This document shows, piece after piece, positions 7,934-15,264 of a DNA stretch of 28,830 bases. Numbering within the stretch: position 1 is the first letter of the stretch; every line of letters begins with the position of its first letter. This DNA is from JBPYFK01 sp051984675. GTDB taxonomy: Bacteria > Actinomycetota > Actinomycetes > Mycobacteriales > Pseudonocardiaceae. The DNA lies in assembly GCA_051984675.1 (NCBI GenBank), contig JBPYFK010000082.1:1-28830 (forward strand). The letters run 5' to 3'. Position numbers and translations under genes: made by a program. The notes under the pieces are model-generated. The model was not told where the DNA came from. It did not search any database and was given only the letters and a program-made list of their open reading frames with translations.

Positions 7934-8887
7934 TCACAGCAGCTTGCGCGCGACAGCGGCATCGGTGATCAGCGAGGTGACGACCTCGCCACGCAGGACC
8001 GCGCGGATGGCACCGGCTTTGCGGGCGCCGCCGGCCACCGCGATGACCTCGGGAACCATCTTCAGCTGTTCCAACGTAATCGCGATGACCCGCGTGTTGA
8101 AGTCGGTGTCCAGCGGGGTGCCGTCCTCGGTCAGCAACCGGGCGCAGACCTCGCCCTTGCTGCCGTGCCTGGCCAGGTCGCGGGCTTCCGCCGCCGCCAC
8201 GGCGCCGCGGACCATCGACTCCGGCGGGTCCCAGGAGCCGATCGCCACCATGGCCTTGGTGATCGTGCGGTAACGCTGCATGGCGTCGGCGACTTGCGGC
8301 TGCTTGCGCAACGCCTGCGCGGTGGCGGCATCCGGGACGACCAGCGGGGCGTAGATCGGGTACGCCGGCCCCCGGGCCAGGCTCGCCACGCGGCGCACCA
8401 GTTCCACGGAGTTCGCCTCGACGTTGACCCCCGACAGCGCCCCGGTGAGCTGGACGACGGTGCACCTCGCGAGGGAGTTCATAGCCAGGGTCGTGGCGTT
8501 GAGGGTGCGTGAGCACGCCAGCCCCAGAACGTCGTCCTCCTCCAGGATCTCAGTCAGGTAGTCGGCGGCGATTCTGCCGAGCTGGGCGCGCAGCTCGGCG
8601 GGGTCGGCACGTTCCTCCGGCGCGGCGACCACGATGGCCTGCTTGAGTCCGTAGGCCGAGCGCAGTGCGTCGGAAAGCTCCCCGTCGATCTCGGGAGGCA
8701 GCGCGACCTCGATGCGTACGAGCCCGGATTCACGCGCCTCGTCCAGCAGCCTGGCGACTTTGAACCGGCTGATCCCGAACTCGTCGGCGATGTCGGTCTT
8801 GGACGCACCGTCGAGGTAGTAGCGGCGGGCGATCGCACCGATGCGAACGAGCTCACCGGGACGAATCTGTCGATCACGAGGGGCCAT
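7934..8887 (-). CDS. SorC/DeoR-type sugar-binding transcriptional regulator
   Basis: A 317-residue regulator, standard length for the SorC family. An amino-terminal helix-turn-helix (ASKTDIADEFGISRFKVARL, about residues 28-47) precedes a sugar-phosphate-binding domain related to sugar isomerases, with the phosphate-site-like GLACSRTLNATT and a late VAGGARKAGAIRAVLRG segment. The ATG at 8887 is chosen because it is preceded by GAAGG about eight bases upstream and begins just before the conserved domain; the reading frame runs another 129 codons upstream but that part is not protein-like and would overlap the divergent gene. It sits back-to-back with the solute-binding protein gene and ahead of xylB, so it most likely controls both transcripts through the paired palindromes at 8900 and 9001. 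The effector is probably a phosphorylated pentulose. Confidence 0.88.
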   Translation of the reverse strand: MAPRDRQIRPGELVRIGAIARRYYLDGASKTDIADEFGISRFKVARLLDEARESGLVRIEVALPPEIDGELSDALRSAYGLKQAIVVAAPEERADPAELRAQLGRIAADYLTEILEEDDVLGLACSRTLNATTLAMNSLARCTVVQLTGALSGVNVEANSVELVRRVASLARGPAYPIYAPLVVPDAATAQALRKQPQVADAMQRYRTITKAMVAIGSWDPPESMVRGAVAAAEARDLARHGSKGEVCARLLTEDGTPLDTDFNTRVIAITLEQLKMVPEVIAVAGGARKAGAIRAVLRGEVVTSLITDAAVARKLL

Positions 8888-8899
8888 CACGCTGCCTTC

Positions 8900-8913
8900 T
8901 GCTCGTTTGAGCA
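8900..8913. promoter_or_regulatory. SorC operator copy 1, TGCTCGTTTGAGCA
   Basis: A perfect 5+4+5 palindrome 12 bases upstream of the regulator start. It matches copy 2 at 13 of 14 positions, differing only in the central four bases. Two copies in one divergent region next to a SorC gene support autoregulation. Confidence 0.65.
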
Positions 8914-8940
8914 TTCGGATACTCATTTTTGCAGAAACTC

Positions 8941-8969
8941 TTGACCGTCGGCCAGGGCTTGCTTTCAAT
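8941..8969 (+). promoter_or_regulatory. Promoter of the polyol transport operon
   Basis: TTGACC (8941-8946), a 17-base spacer and TTCAAT (8964-8969) form a sigma-70-like promoter. The predicted transcription start near 8976 lies about 25 bases before operator copy 2 and 80 bases before the start codon, so a repressor bound at copy 2 could act as a roadblock. Confidence 0.5.
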
Positions 8970-9000
8970 TCGTTCCGTCGTCGCTCACAAGTGCATGGAT

Positions 9001-9014
9001 TGCTCGTATGAGCA
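9001..9014. promoter_or_regulatory. SorC operator copy 2, TGCTCGTATGAGCA
   Basis: The same palindrome as at 8900, placed downstream of the predicted promoter and 42 bases before the solute-binding protein start. It contains an in-frame ATG (9008) that would be a false start if this is an operator. Confidence 0.65.
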
Positions 9015-9055
9015 CCAGACTCGGCTGGACACCGATGTCCCGGAGGAGGTCCTCG

Positions 9056-10438
9056 ATGCCGAACAGATCCGCGCCCGGGAGGGCGCGCTGGCGACTCCGT
9101 ACAAGCGCTATGGGGTGTGTGACCGCCGTGCTCGCGCTCACGATGAGCGCGTGTGCCGGCGCTGGCGGTGGTGGCGGTGATGCGGGCGGTGTCACCACGG
9201 TGAACGTGGCCACGGTGTCGAACCCGCAGATGAAGGACATCCAGAAACTGACCGGCGAGTTCGAGAAGACCCACCCGAACATCAAGATCAACTATGTGCA
9301 GCTGCCCGAGAACGAACTGCGGGATCGGGTGACCCAGGACGTGGCTACCGGCAGCGGCCAGTTCGACGTGGCCACGATCGGGACCTACGAGACTCCGTTA
9401 TGGGCGAAGAACGGCTGGCTGACCAACCTCAACGGGTACGCGTCGCAAGGCGACTACGACGTCGCGGACTTCGTGCCGACCGTGCGGGACGCGTTGACCT
9501 TCCAGGGCGGGTTGTACGCCGTGCCGTTCTACGGCGAGTCGTCGTTCCTGATGTACCGCAAGGACCTGTTCCAGCAGGCAGGACTCACCATGCCGGAACA
9601 ACCAACCTGGGATCAGGTGACCGACCTCGCGCGGCGGTTGAACGATCCCGCCAGCGGCCGGGCCGGGATCTGCCTGCGCGGCGAGCCGGGCTGGGGCGAG
9701 TTGCTGGCGCCCCTGGACACGGTCATCAACACCTTCGGCGGCCAATGGTTCGACCAGCAGTGGAACGCGCACCTGACCGACCCGGCGACCGAGCAGGCGG
9801 TGAAGTCCTATGTGGACCTCGTCCGCACTGACGGCGAGCCGGGCGCACCGAACGCGGGATTCGACGAGTGCCTGAACCAGTTCGGCCAGGGCAAGGCGGC
9901 CATGTGGTACGACTCCACGTCCGCCGGTGGTTCCCTGGAGGACCCGGCCAGCAGCCAGGTCGCGGGCAAGGTCGGTTATGTCAAGGCGCCGGTGCAGCGC
10001 ACGCAGAACTCGGGTTGGTTGTGGGCGTGGTCGTTCGCGATTCCGCAGACGGCCAAGCACAAGGACGCCGCCTGGCAGTTCATGTCCTGGGCCACCTCCA
10101 AGCAGTACCAGACCACCGTCGGGCAGCAACTGGGCTGGCAGCGGGTCCCGCCGGGCAACCGGCTGTCGAACTACCAGATCCCGCAGTACCGGCAGGAACC
10201 CTTCGCGCAGCCCACGCTGGACGGCCTGGCGTCGGCGAACCTCAAGCAGCCCGGACTGTTCCCGCAACCCTGGAGCGGGGTGCAGTACGTGCAGATCCCA
10301 GAGTTCCAGGACTTGGGGACCAAGGTCTCGCAGGAGATCTCGGCGGCGATCGCCGGCCATCAGACCGTGGAGGAGGCGCTGGCCAAGAGCCAGCAGTACG
10401 CCGAGCAGGCTGCCCGTGAGGGCGGGTACCACAAGTAG
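9056..10438 (+). CDS. ABC transporter solute-binding lipoprotein for a polyol
   Basis: An extracellular family-1 solute-binding protein of 460 residues, anchored to the membrane by a lipid. A basic amino end and hydrophobic stretch lead to a lipobox MSAC with Cys33, followed by a glycine-rich linker. The mature part (FEKTHPNIKINYVQLP, then GLYAVPFYGESSFLMYRKDLF) resembles the sorbitol/mannitol binding proteins SmoE/MtlE. The ATG at 9056 is chosen because GGAGGAGG lies five bases upstream; an earlier ATG at 9008 falls inside the predicted operator. It is the first gene of a rightward operon with two permeases, a dehydrogenase and an ATPase. A 45-base gap and then a strong hairpin separate it from the permease genes, which should favour higher expression of this protein. 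The exact polyol is not determined. Confidence 0.9.
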   Translation: MPNRSAPGRARWRLRTSAMGCVTAVLALTMSACAGAGGGGGDAGGVTTVNVATVSNPQMKDIQKLTGEFEKTHPNIKINYVQLPENELRDRVTQDVATGSGQFDVATIGTYETPLWAKNGWLTNLNGYASQGDYDVADFVPTVRDALTFQGGLYAVPFYGESSFLMYRKDLFQQAGLTMPEQPTWDQVTDLARRLNDPASGRAGICLRGEPGWGELLAPLDTVINTFGGQWFDQQWNAHLTDPATEQAVKSYVDLVRTDGEPGAPNAGFDECLNQFGQGKAAMWYDSTSAGGSLEDPASSQVAGKVGYVKAPVQRTQNSGWLWAWSFAIPQTAKHKDAAWQFMSWATSKQYQTTVGQQLGWQRVPPGNRLSNYQIPQYRQEPFAQPTLDGLASANLKQPGLFPQPWSGVQYVQIPEFQDLGTKVSQEISAAIAGHQTVEEALAKSQQYAEQAAREGGYHK

Positions 10439-10483
10439 CCCGTACTCCAGCAAGCCAGCGCGGCTCACCGAAGGAGTGTTCCC

Positions 10484-11437
10484 ATGTCTACTGGTGTCGC
10501 CGAGACACCGACGACCCGGTCCCGGCCGGCCGCCGTACGTGGCCGGCCGGGACCGGGAGCGGGCCAGCGGTGGAGTCGGCGTGGTCCGCTGCTGCCGGCG
10601 CTGGTGGTCGCCATCCTGCTGACGCAGCTCCCGTTCCTGCTGACCGTCTACTACAGCCTGCATTCGTGGAACCTGCTCAGGCCGGGGGCGCCGAAGTTCG
10701 TCGGGCTGGACAACTACGCGTGGGTGTTCACCGACGCCGGGTTCCGTACGGCGGCGCTCAACACGGTGAGCATCACCGCCAGCGCCGTGCTCTTGTCGGT
10801 GCTGCTCGGCGTGGCGTTCGCCCTGCTGCTGGACCGCAAGTTCACCGGGCGCAGCGTGGTCCGCACGCTGCTGATCACACCGTTTCTGGTGATGCCGGCG
10901 GCTGCCGCATTGCTGTGGAAGACCTCGATGCTGCACCCGGTGTTCGGGCTGGTGAACTTCGTGCTTTCGCCGCTGGGCGCGGGCCAGGTGGACTGGGTCA
11001 GCCGGTTCCCGATGACCACGGTCATCGTGGTGCTGGTCTGGCAGTGGACGCCGTTCATGATGCTGATCGTGCTCGCGGGCCTGCAGAGCCAGTCCACCGA
11101 GATCGTCGAGGCGGCGCGGGTCGACGGGGCGGGGCCGTGGCAGGCGTTCTGGCACGTCACCCTGCCGCATCTGCGCCAGTACATCGAACTGGGCGTGCTG
11201 CTCGGGTCGATCTTCCTGGTGCAGACCTTCGACGCGATCTTCCTGATCACTCAGGGCGGTCCCGGCAGGGCCACCACGAACCTGCAGTACTTCCTGTACC
11301 TGGAAGGCTTCCGGGCCTTCGACGTCGGTAAAGCCGCGGCACTCGGCGTCGTGGTCGTCATCGCGACGATCATCGTGGCCACGTTCGCGCTGCGGGTGAT
11401 CTCCGGCCTGTTCCGAGCCGAAGGGAGTCAGGCGTGA
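10484..11437 (+). CDS. ABC sugar/polyol permease 1 (MalF/SmoF type)
   Basis: A 317-residue inner-membrane permease with about six transmembrane segments, the first beginning at LLPALVVAILLTQLPFLL. The cytoplasmic EAA loop (EAARVDGAGPWQAFWHVTLP) that contacts the ATPase is well preserved. The first about 35 residues are polar, rich in Arg, Pro and Gly, and are encoded by DNA that forms a perfect 17-bp hairpin. The ATG start has GAAGGAG upstream; the 15 bases AGGAGTGTTCCCATG recur exactly at the start of the ATPase gene at 13294. The stop overlaps the start of permease 2 by four bases (GTGA), which indicates translational coupling. It works as a heterodimer with permease 2. Confidence 0.93.
   Translation: MSTGVAETPTTRSRPAAVRGRPGPGAGQRWSRRGPLLPALVVAILLTQLPFLLTVYYSLHSWNLLRPGAPKFVGLDNYAWVFTDAGFRTAALNTVSITASAVLLSVLLGVAFALLLDRKFTGRSVVRTLLITPFLVMPAAAALLWKTSMLHPVFGLVNFVLSPLGAGQVDWVSRFPMTTVIVVLVWQWTPFMMLIVLAGLQSQSTEIVEAARVDGAGPWQAFWHVTLPHLRQYIELGVLLGSIFLVQTFDAIFLITQGGPGRATTNLQYFLYLEGFRAFDVGKAAALGVVVVIATIIVATFALRVISGLFRAEGSQA
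10515..10557 (+). repeat. Strong 17-bp hairpin in the first codons of permease 1
   Basis: Arms 10515-10531 and 10541-10557 are perfect complements composed almost wholly of G and C, with a nine-base loop. The hairpin starts 31 bases into the permease gene, just after the solute-binding protein gene. By analogy with the malE-malF type arrangement it probably attenuates or processes the transcript. Confidence 0.6.
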
Positions 11438-12282
11438 CGACGATCGGGACCAGACCGCGCTCCTTGGCGCGCCCACGACTCGCCGGCGGGGTGCTCACCA
11501 CGCTGACCTGGGTCGTCGCGATCATGTTCTTCTTCCCGGTGCTGTGGATGTTCGTCACCGGGTTCAAGCAGGAGTCTCAGGCCGCGACCAACCCGCCGAC
11601 GTTTTGGTTCACCCCCACGCTGGAGCAGTATCGGGCCGTGTTCGGCGGGAACTTCGTGCCGTACCTGCTGAACTCGCTGTCGGCGTCGGTGCTCTCGACG
11701 GTGGCCGTGCTTGTGCTGGCGTTGCCGGCGGCGTACGCATTGTCGATCCGCCCGGTGGCCAAGTGGCGGGATGCGCTGTTCTTCTTCATCTCCACCAAGA
11801 TGCTGCCCACAGTCGCGGTGATCGTCCCGCTGTACCTGCTGGCCCGCAACCTCGGCGTGCTCGACAACGTCACCATGCTGTCGCTGATCTACGTCGGGAT
11901 GAACCTGCCGATCGCGGTGTGGGTGCTGCGGTCGTTCCTGCTGGAAATCCCGGGCGAGGTGTTGGAGGCGGCCCGTGTGGACGGGGCGACTCTGTGGACC
12001 CAGCTGACCCGGATCGTGCTGCCGCTCATCGCGCCGGGTGTCGCCGCGACCGCGCTGATCTGCTTCATCTTCGCCTGGAACGAGTTCTTCTTCGCGGTCA
12101 ACCTCACGGCCACCACCGCGGCGACCGTGCCGGTGTACCTGGTCGGGTTCGTCACCAGCGAGGGACTGTTCTGGGCGCGTCTGTCCGCCGCGTCCACCAT
12201 GGCCGCATTGCCGGTGATCCTCGCCGGCTGGGTCGCGCAGAAACAACTTGTCCGTGGTCTGTCGATGGGAGCAGTGAAGTAA
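11434..12282 (+). CDS. ABC sugar/polyol permease 2 (MalG/SmoG type)
   Basis: A 282-residue permease with about six transmembrane segments. It keeps the EAA loop (EAARVDGATLWTQLTRIVLP) and the carboxy-terminal signature of the MalG branch (FIFAWNEFFFAVNL and QKQLVRGLSMGAVK). The GTG start at 11434 overlaps the stop of permease 1 in GTGA and has AAGGGAG upstream. Its own stop codon TAA shares a base with the ATG of the dehydrogenase, so translation of the three genes is coupled. It is the partner of permease 1 and receives energy from the ATPase encoded at 13294. Confidence 0.93.
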   Translation: MTTIGTRPRSLARPRLAGGVLTTLTWVVAIMFFFPVLWMFVTGFKQESQAATNPPTFWFTPTLEQYRAVFGGNFVPYLLNSLSASVLSTVAVLVLALPAAYALSIRPVAKWRDALFFFISTKMLPTVAVIVPLYLLARNLGVLDNVTMLSLIYVGMNLPIAVWVLRSFLLEIPGEVLEAARVDGATLWTQLTRIVLPLIAPGVAATALICFIFAWNEFFFAVNLTATTAATVPVYLVGFVTSEGLFWARLSAASTMAALPVILAGWVAQKQLVRGLSMGAVK

Positions 12283-13283
12283 TGCGCGCAGTCGTGATCG
12301 AACAACCAGGCCAGCTCAGTGTCACCACTGTGGAGGACCCGACCCCGGGTCCGCGAGAGGTCGTCGTCTCGGTGACCGCGGTGGGCATCTGCGGCACCGA
12401 CATCCACATCCTCGACGGCGAGTTCGCGCCCACTCCGTATCCGATCGTGCCCGGTCACGAGTTCGCCGGCACGGTGGTCGCGGTCGGGTCCGAGGTCACC
12501 GAGACGCGGGAAGGGGACCGGGTGGCCGTGGACCCGTCGCTGTTCTGCGGCGAATGCCACTACTGCGCCATCGGGCGAGGCAACCTGTGCCAGCGGTGGA
12601 ACGCCATCGGTGTCACGACCTCCGGCGCCGGTGCGGAGTACGCGGTCGCACCAGTGGCGAACTGCTACCAGCTCCCCGAAAGCATCCCGCTCGAACACGG
12701 AGCGCTCGTCGAGCCGCTGTCCTGCGCCGTGCACGGGTTCGACCTGCTGCCGGGACGGCTCGCAGACCACTACCTCGTCTACGGCGCGGGCACCATGGGC
12801 CTGCTCATGGCGCAACTGGCCCGGCGCGCCGGAGCGGCCAGTGTCTCCGTCGTCGACCTCAACCCCGACCGCCTCGCGGTGGCCCGTGACCTCGCCGCTG
12901 ACGCGACCGCGCGTACCGCCGACGAACTGGACCACCCGGGGGGCTGGGAAGTCGTGATCGACTGCACCGGCGCGGTGCCGGCGATCGAAGACGGACTACG
13001 TCGTGTCCGGCGTGGCGGCACGTTCCAGATCTTCGGGGTCGCGCCAGACCAGGCCACGGCCCAGTTCTCGCCGTTTCGCGTCTACAACGACGAGATCACC
13101 ATCGTCGGCAGCATGGCCGTCCTGCACAGCTTCGGCCGGGCGGTGAGCCTGCTGGCCCAGGGCGCCATCGACGCCGCGACCATGCTCAGCCACCACTTCC
13201 CGCTTGACCAGTACGGCGACGCGGTCGACGCCTTCCGGCACGGGAAGGGCCGCAAGCTGCAGATCAACCCCGGGAAGAGCTAG
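12282..13283 (+). CDS. Zinc-dependent medium-chain polyol dehydrogenase
   Basis: A cytosolic zinc alcohol dehydrogenase of 333 residues in the sorbitol/xylitol/arabinitol dehydrogenase branch. The catalytic zinc ligands are Cys37, His59 and Glu60 (GHEF), with Glu144 of EPLSCA nearby. Structural zinc cysteines are Cys89, Cys92, Cys95 and Cys103. The Rossmann motif GAGTMG at 168-173 followed by VDLNPDR suggests NAD as cofactor. It begins one base before the end of permease 2 and lies 10 bases before the ATPase gene, inside the transport operon. Together with xylulokinase this implies that the imported polyol is oxidised to a ketose, most simply D-arabinitol or xylitol to D-xylulose. Substrate choice is inferred from context; sorbitol or ribitol cannot be excluded. 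Confidence 0.9.
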   Translation: MRAVVIEQPGQLSVTTVEDPTPGPREVVVSVTAVGICGTDIHILDGEFAPTPYPIVPGHEFAGTVVAVGSEVTETREGDRVAVDPSLFCGECHYCAIGRGNLCQRWNAIGVTTSGAGAEYAVAPVANCYQLPESIPLEHGALVEPLSCAVHGFDLLPGRLADHYLVYGAGTMGLLMAQLARRAGAASVSVVDLNPDRLAVARDLAADATARTADELDHPGGWEVVIDCTGAVPAIEDGLRRVRRGGTFQIFGVAPDQATAQFSPFRVYNDEITIVGSMAVLHSFGRAVSLLAQGAIDAATMLSHHFPLDQYGDAVDAFRHGKGRKLQINPGKS

Positions 13284-13293
13284 GAGTGTTCCC

Positions 13294-14460
13294 ATGACGA
13301 CGGTGACCTTCGACCACGTCACCCGCACCTTTCCCGGGGCGGGCACCCCCGCCGTCGACGGCCTGAGTCTCGACATCGCAGACGGCGAGTTCCTCGTGCT
13401 CGTCGGCCCGTCCGGGTGCGGCAAGTCCACGTCCCTGCGGATGCTCGCCGGGCTGGAGGAGATCAACGACGGCCGCATCCACATCGGTGACCGCGACGTC
13501 AGTGATGTCCCACCCCGCCAGCGCGACATCGCCATGGTCTTCCAGTCCTACGCGCTCTATCCCCATATGACAGTCGCGGACAACATGGGATTCGCGCTGA
13601 AGATGGCCAAGATGCCCAGGGACGAGCGAATGCGGAGGGTGCGCGATACCGCGCGCATGCTGGACCTTGAGCAGTTCCTCGACCGCAAGCCCAAGGCGCT
13701 CTCCGGCGGACAACGCCAGCGCGTCGCGATGGGACGTGCCATCGTCCGAAAGCCGCAGGTCTTCCTGATGGACGAACCACTGTCCAATCTGGACGCGAAG
13801 CTGCGGGTGTCCACCCGGGCGCAGATCGCCGAACTGCAGAGGAGCCTGGGCGTGACCACCGTCTACGTCACGCATGACCAGGTCGAGGCGATGACCATGG
13901 GGGATCGGGTCGCCGTGCTCAGGGACGGTGTCCTTCAGCAGTGCGACACCCCGCTGGCGCTCTACCGCAAGCCGGTCAACGCCTTCGTGGCCGGGTTCAT
14001 CGGCTCGCCTCCCATGACGATCGGCGAATTCGCTGTCCTCGACGGGCATGTCCGCCTGGGCGACTACCAGATCGCATTGGCGCGAGACGAGCTGGAACGG
14101 TTGGCCCGAGACGAAACCGACACGGTCCTGCTCGGCTTCCGACCCGAGGCCGTCGAACTCACCGGACCCGGCGACGGTTTCGGCGCCGTCGTGCGGCTCG
14201 TCGAGGAGCTGGGTGCGGACACGTACCTGCACGGCAGCATCATCGACGCTCCATCCGGCACCCCGGAGGTCGTGGCGCGGATCGACTCGGCTTCCCCGCC
14301 GCGCATCGGAGACACGGTCCATCTCCGTATCCGCCCGGGCCAGACACACGTGTTCTCGCCGAAGACGGGTCGCCGCCTGGACTCCCACATCGCGTTCGGC
14401 ACCAGTGCGACCGCCACGCAGGCTCCTTCAGGAACGTCGACAACCCCTCCGCGCTCGTAG
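13294..14460 (+). CDS. ABC transporter ATPase, MsmX/UgpC/MalK type
   Basis: A 388-residue ATPase that powers the polyol importer. Walker A is GPSGCGKST at 38-46, the Q-loop Gln is 84, the signature LSGGQ is at 136-140, Walker B ends in Asp160-Glu161, and the H-loop His is 194. A carboxy-terminal TOBE/OB region (about 230-370, with LGFRPEAVEL) is typical of carbohydrate importers and can bind regulators. The ATG start is preceded by AGGAGTGTTCCC, exactly as in permease 1. The last about 25 residues are rich in Thr, Ser and Pro and look disordered. It is the final gene of the operon, six bases before a perfect 24-bp terminator. In related bacteria such ATPases can serve several importers; here the operon supplies a dedicated copy. 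Confidence 0.94.
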   Translation: MTTVTFDHVTRTFPGAGTPAVDGLSLDIADGEFLVLVGPSGCGKSTSLRMLAGLEEINDGRIHIGDRDVSDVPPRQRDIAMVFQSYALYPHMTVADNMGFALKMAKMPRDERMRRVRDTARMLDLEQFLDRKPKALSGGQRQRVAMGRAIVRKPQVFLMDEPLSNLDAKLRVSTRAQIAELQRSLGVTTVYVTHDQVEAMTMGDRVAVLRDGVLQQCDTPLALYRKPVNAFVAGFIGSPPMTIGEFAVLDGHVRLGDYQIALARDELERLARDETDTVLLGFRPEAVELTGPGDGFGAVVRLVEELGADTYLHGSIIDAPSGTPEVVARIDSASPPRIGDTVHLRIRPGQTHVFSPKTGRRLDSHIAFGTSATATQAPSGTSTTPPRS

Positions 14461-14465
14461 ACCGA

Positions 14466-14519
14466 CGATCGACGGGGCGTCAACGCGGACACTGGTCCGC
14501 GTTGACGCCCCGTCGATCG
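14466..14519 (+). terminator. Perfect 24-bp hairpin terminator of the polyol operon
   Basis: Arms 14466-14489 and 14496-14519 are perfectly complementary with a six-base loop, directly after the ATPase stop codon. No T-run follows. Confidence 0.85.
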
Positions 14520-14552
14520 GCACTGCGTCCCGCACGGCCCTACGATGCGCTC

Positions 14553-14927
14553 ATGAACGACGCGACCGCACTGGTCGGCGCGATGGCCACCAAGGCGATG
14601 GACCTGCTCATCGAGGCCGTGGAGCAGACTCCGCCGGAGAGCTGGGATCAGCCCTCCAACCTTGAGGACTGGAACGTGCGTGATGTGGTCGGTCACGCTA
14701 CCGGCAGCGCGGCGAAGATCGTGACACTCATCGAGGACGGGGAGGTCTGGAGCCGCTCCGAGCCTGCCCACTGGGTATGCGAGGACCCGGCCGCCTGGCT
14801 TCGTGATCTGGCCGCCCGGTTGCGGGACGCCCTGCCCAGCGCCGACTTGCTCTCGGGCGCTCGGTCAGCGGCGAGGGCTGAGCCCGAAGCCGGTGCCGTT
14901 CTGGCACGAACCCGGGCCCAGCGATGA
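14553..14927 (+). CDS. Shortened DinB/mycothiol-dependent maleylpyruvate isomerase-like protein
   Basis: A 124-residue protein whose first about 90 residues match the amino-terminal region of the actinobacterial MDMPI/DinB-like superfamily, including the metal-site helix NVRDVVGHATGSAAKIV. Family members are normally near 190-200 residues and continue with a second helix pair carrying more metal ligands. Here the sequence turns into low-complexity Ala/Arg/Glu after about residue 100 and stops. None of the three forward frames after 14860 restores a recognisable continuation, so a deletion is more likely than a single frameshift. It lies 33 bases after the operon terminator and ends 13 bases from the convergent azlD. 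No ribosome site is obvious. It could be a decaying gene or a short functional variant. Confidence 0.5.
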   Translation: MNDATALVGAMATKAMDLLIEAVEQTPPESWDQPSNLEDWNVRDVVGHATGSAAKIVTLIEDGEVWSRSEPAHWVCEDPAAWLRDLAARLRDALPSADLLSGARSAARAEPEAGAVLARTRAQR

Positions 14928-14940
14928 CCAACGAGACCGG

Positions 14941-15264
14941 TCAGGGCACGCCCAATAGCCGCAGGCCGGCGGCAGTCGCCGCCGCGACGATCACGACCAC
15001 CACGAACGGCGCTTTCCGCCACGCGAGGATGCCGCCCGCAGCGACGCCAGCCGGACGCGCGAAGCCCGCGAACGCGTGTCCCTCCACCAGCGCCGCGGTG
15101 GCGACTAAAGCGGCGAGCAGGACGATCGCCGATAAGGACATGAGTTTCTCGGCGCGCGGCGAGAGCGTGACACGAGCACGCAGGACCGGCCCGGCGAACC
15201 GGAAGGCGAAGGTGCCCGCGCCGAGCACGACCGTGGCGAGCACGAGGGTTATCGGCGCGATCAT
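14941..15264 (-). CDS. azlD: AzlD family branched-chain amino-acid exporter small subunit
   Basis: A 107-residue membrane protein with four hydrophobic segments, the size and profile of AzlD (for example LVLATVVLGAGTFAFRFAG, then AIVLLAALVATAALVEG). AzlD pairs with AzlC to export branched-chain amino acids or related compounds. The ATG overlaps the azlC stop codon in ATGA, so the two are translationally coupled. It is the last gene of a leftward two-gene operon, convergent with the shortened isomerase-like ORF. Confidence 0.85.
   Translation of the reverse strand: MIAPITLVLATVVLGAGTFAFRFAGPVLRARVTLSPRAEKLMSLSAIVLLAALVATAALVEGHAFAGFARPAGVAAGGILAWRKAPFVVVVIVAAATAAGLRLLGVP

Noticed and set aside
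6557..8512. A 651-codon open frame on the plus strand
   Set aside because: It is antisense to xylulokinase and the SorC regulator, both of which have clear family motifs; the translation shows no protein family.
9008..9055. Earlier ATG for the solute-binding protein
   Set aside because: The ATG lies inside the predicted operator and lacks a ribosome site, while ATG 9056 has GGAGGAGG at ideal spacing and gives a normal lipoprotein signal.
8888..9274. Upstream extension of the SorC regulator frame by 129 codons
   Set aside because: It would overlap the divergent binding-protein gene and both operators, and it is not protein-like.
9398..11476. A 692-codon open frame on the minus strand
   Set aside because: It is antisense to the solute-binding protein and permease 1 genes, is rich in Arg, Gln, His and Pro without domain character, and arises from the high-GC codon bias.
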